Shown here: piece after piece, positions 5,626 to 7,029 of the stretch | How the letters are laid out: each line of letters begins with the position of its first letter | How positions within the stretch are numbered: the stretch's first letter is position 1 | Assembly: GCA_934667865.1 (NCBI GenBank) | Contig: CAKUMR010000057.1 | Location: forward strand, 1-7,029 | Source: an uncultured Oscillospiraceae bacterium | GTDB taxonomy: Bacteria > Bacillota_A > Clostridia > Oscillospirales > Oscillospiraceae | DNA length: 7,029 nucleotides | Reading direction: 5' to 3' | Translations under genes and position numbers: made by a program | The notes under the pieces: generated by a model | Told to the model about the DNA's origin: nothing | The model's database searches: none | The model's input: the letters and a program-made list of their open reading frames with translations, nothing else

Positions 5626-7029
5626 TTAAAACTGAGGAAGTTTAATGATGCCCCAGAGACCGTTGTATTTGACCCATGCATAGCCGTTAGAGAAACTTGC
5701 AACCCGGTCAAAGACGGGAGGAATCACCATTTCACAAGTCTTATCCATATAGCCATACTTTGCCGAGGAGCTTTCTTCCAACGCCGCCGCGCACAGCCCC
5801 TGAGAAAAGGCGCCGCCGGTTACTCGATACGGAACCCCATACTTTTCGGCAGCAGACTTCATCTGCATATAAGATCCAGTCAGCTTTCCGGTTTTACCAT
5901 CATAGATATCATCCATAAAGGCTCCGCCAACAGTAATCTGGTGAACCATAACGATGCAGTCATCATAAGCGGTAGCCGTATCATAACATCCGTGAATTGC
6001 TTCGCCTTCACCCCAAGAAGACACCTTCGGAGTAGCTTTTACAATAATGCGTCCATCCTGATCGCAGATGCCCTTGTAGTCAGCATCAAAAACATCGGAG
6101 CCCATGCGCTTGGCATAGACGAACAGTCCTCCCTTGGTTCCGCTGTTCCACACTTCGCCGCCGGAATCCTGAACTGTGCCAGTAAACTGGATTTCCTCCC
6201 GTTCAGCCATATAAGCGGTTTTCCAATCACTATCCGGCATAGATCTCCAATCATCGTATACAGGTTCGACAACCCATTTACCGGAAAGATCAATCAGTCC
6301 AACCTTGCCTCCAATTCCATTGCGAGCTAATGCGTATCCTTTAATAAATTTGCTGGCAATGATGCTGCTGTCAAACTGGTAAGTTCTTCCGTTCTTATCA
6401 ACAAATACGCGGATTTCTTTGCCGTTTTCGTTCTTAATGTATCCGCCAATACCATCGGAAGAAAACGGAATCATGAAATTCTCTTCAAGACGATTGCCTG
6501 TTTGCTCAACCTTAATGCTGGGCTTAATGACCCATTCCACGCCCCGAATTTCCGGTGCTCCAGTGGTATCAGTCGAAATGCTTCCATTTCCACCAGAACT
6601 GTTCACGAACTGAGCAGGGTCGGAAATGGTGCCGACCGTTCCGAGGAACCGGCTGATCATGGCCGCAGCCGTGCCGCGGTTAATACTGGCGTTGGGCTTG
6701 AACGTCCCGTCCTTATAGCCGTTGATGATGCCCAGCTCGACAGCCTTGGCGACCAGAGAAGCGTCGGAAGCAGACAGATCCGTGGTATCGGAAAAGTCCA
6801 GCTTTGCAGAGCTGTCCAGCTTCACATCAGGGTGAGCATAGATGTAAATACGGGTCAGCAGCTTCGCCGTCTCCAGACGGGTCATATCCTTGCTGGCCTC
6901 ATACTTGTATCCAAACTCGGAGGGGAGCAGGTTGCCGGTATTTGCAAGGATCGCGGCGTACCCCTCTGCCCAGTTGCCCTTCATGTCGGAGAATGGGTCG
7001 TTCTCCGTGGACTCCTTTAGAGAAGAGCC
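5626..7029 (-). CDS. SLH-domain protein with C-terminal WG repeats, 5'-partial
   Basis: C-terminal 467 residues of a larger exported surface protein. The frame stays open to the right edge, so the ATG at 6984 lies inside an SLH repeat (PFSDMKGNWAEGY) and is not the start. Counting from position 7029, one S-layer homology repeat spans about residues 12-64 (with MTRLETAKLLTRI). A second spans about 77-130 (DFSDTTDL, GIINGYKDGTFKPNASINRGTAAAMISRF). SLH repeats anchor proteins to pyruvylated cell-wall polysaccharide. A low-complexity Gly/Ser/Thr linker (about 143-157) follows. The rest has the look of WG repeats, such as GKVGLIDLSGKWVVEPVYD, KYGYMDKTCEMVIPPVFD and NGYAWVKYNGLWGII, which are beta-rich elements of unclear function often found on cell surfaces. 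The signal peptide and any other SLH repeats would lie beyond the window. The WG part is visibly more AT-rich than the SLH part, suggesting domain shuffling. No catalytic residues are recognised. Confidence 0.88.
   Translation of the reverse strand, partial: GSSLKESTENDPFSDMKGNWAEGYAAILANTGNLLPSEFGYKYEASKDMTRLETAKLLTRIYIYAHPDVKLDSSAKLDFSDTTDLSASDASLVAKAVELGIINGYKDGTFKPNASINRGTAAAMISRFLGTVGTISDPAQFVNSSGGNGSISTDTTGAPEIRGVEWVIKPSIKVEQTGNRLEENFMIPFSSDGIGGYIKNENGKEIRVFVDKNGRTYQFDSSIIASKFIKGYALARNGIGGKVGLIDLSGKWVVEPVYDDWRSMPDSDWKTAYMAEREEIQFTGTVQDSGGEVWNSGTKGGLFVYAKRMGSDVFDADYKGICDQDGRIIVKATPKVSSWGEGEAIHGCYDTATAYDDCIVMVHQITVGGAFMDDIYDGKTGKLTGSYMQMKSAAEKYGVPYRVTGGAFSQGLCAAALEESSSAKYGYMDKTCEMVIPPVFDRVASFSNGYAWVKYNGLWGIIKLPQF

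Overview
The window looks like DNA from an anaerobic, gut-type member of the Bacillota (Clostridia; Oscillospiraceae or Lachnospiraceae-like). This is inferred from an SLH/WG-repeat surface protein, a CsoR-type repressor paired with a metal-pumping P1B ATPase, a stand-alone bacteriohemerythrin, and near-consensus sigma-A promoters (TTGACA-17-TATAAT). I cannot assign a species. Base composition is uneven. By hand count, 601-660 is 43% G+C, 2401-2460 is 70%, 6301-6360 is 40% and 6661-6720 is 63%. The window is probably a mosaic, and at least one join may be an assembly artefact.

Layout. (1) Positions 1-~1466, plus strand: an acyl-CoA synthetase (AMP-binding enzyme) missing its first few dozen residues at the window edge and its own stop codon. 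(2) At about 1451-1467 it meets, tail to tail, a high-GC minus-strand gene. This is a P1B heavy-metal ATPase that has lost only its last ~10 residues, so neither gene ends naturally. (3) 3299-3745, minus strand: a metal-response control region. It holds the ATPase promoter with two CsoR-like operators, a strong hairpin terminator, csoR (C-H-C metal site) and csoR's consensus promoter with another operator-like palindrome. (4) 3756-4911, minus strand: a membrane-anchored alpha/beta hydrolase of the prolyl-iminopeptidase type, broken by a 4-bp tandem duplication. (5) 4912-5145: a divergent promoter region. (6) 5146-5550, plus strand: a bacteriohemerythrin with all seven iron ligands. (7) 5595-5621: a hairpin terminator shared by convergent genes. 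(8) 5626-7029, minus strand: the C-terminal part of an SLH-domain protein with WG repeats, running off the right edge.

How the genes work together. CsoR most likely represses the ATPase and itself until metal (probably Cu(I)) binds, after which the ATPase exports the metal. The hydrolase lies just upstream of csoR on the same strand with no obvious terminator between them. The hemerythrin (O2 binding) is divergent from the hydrolase; any link to metal or oxygen stress is only suggested by proximity. I found no phage, IS element, CRISPR array, tRNA or rRNA, and no convincing new multi-gene system. The most notable points are the abnormal junction at ~1460, the duplicated tetranucleotide in the hydrolase, and the matched operator geometry of the two metal-response promoters.
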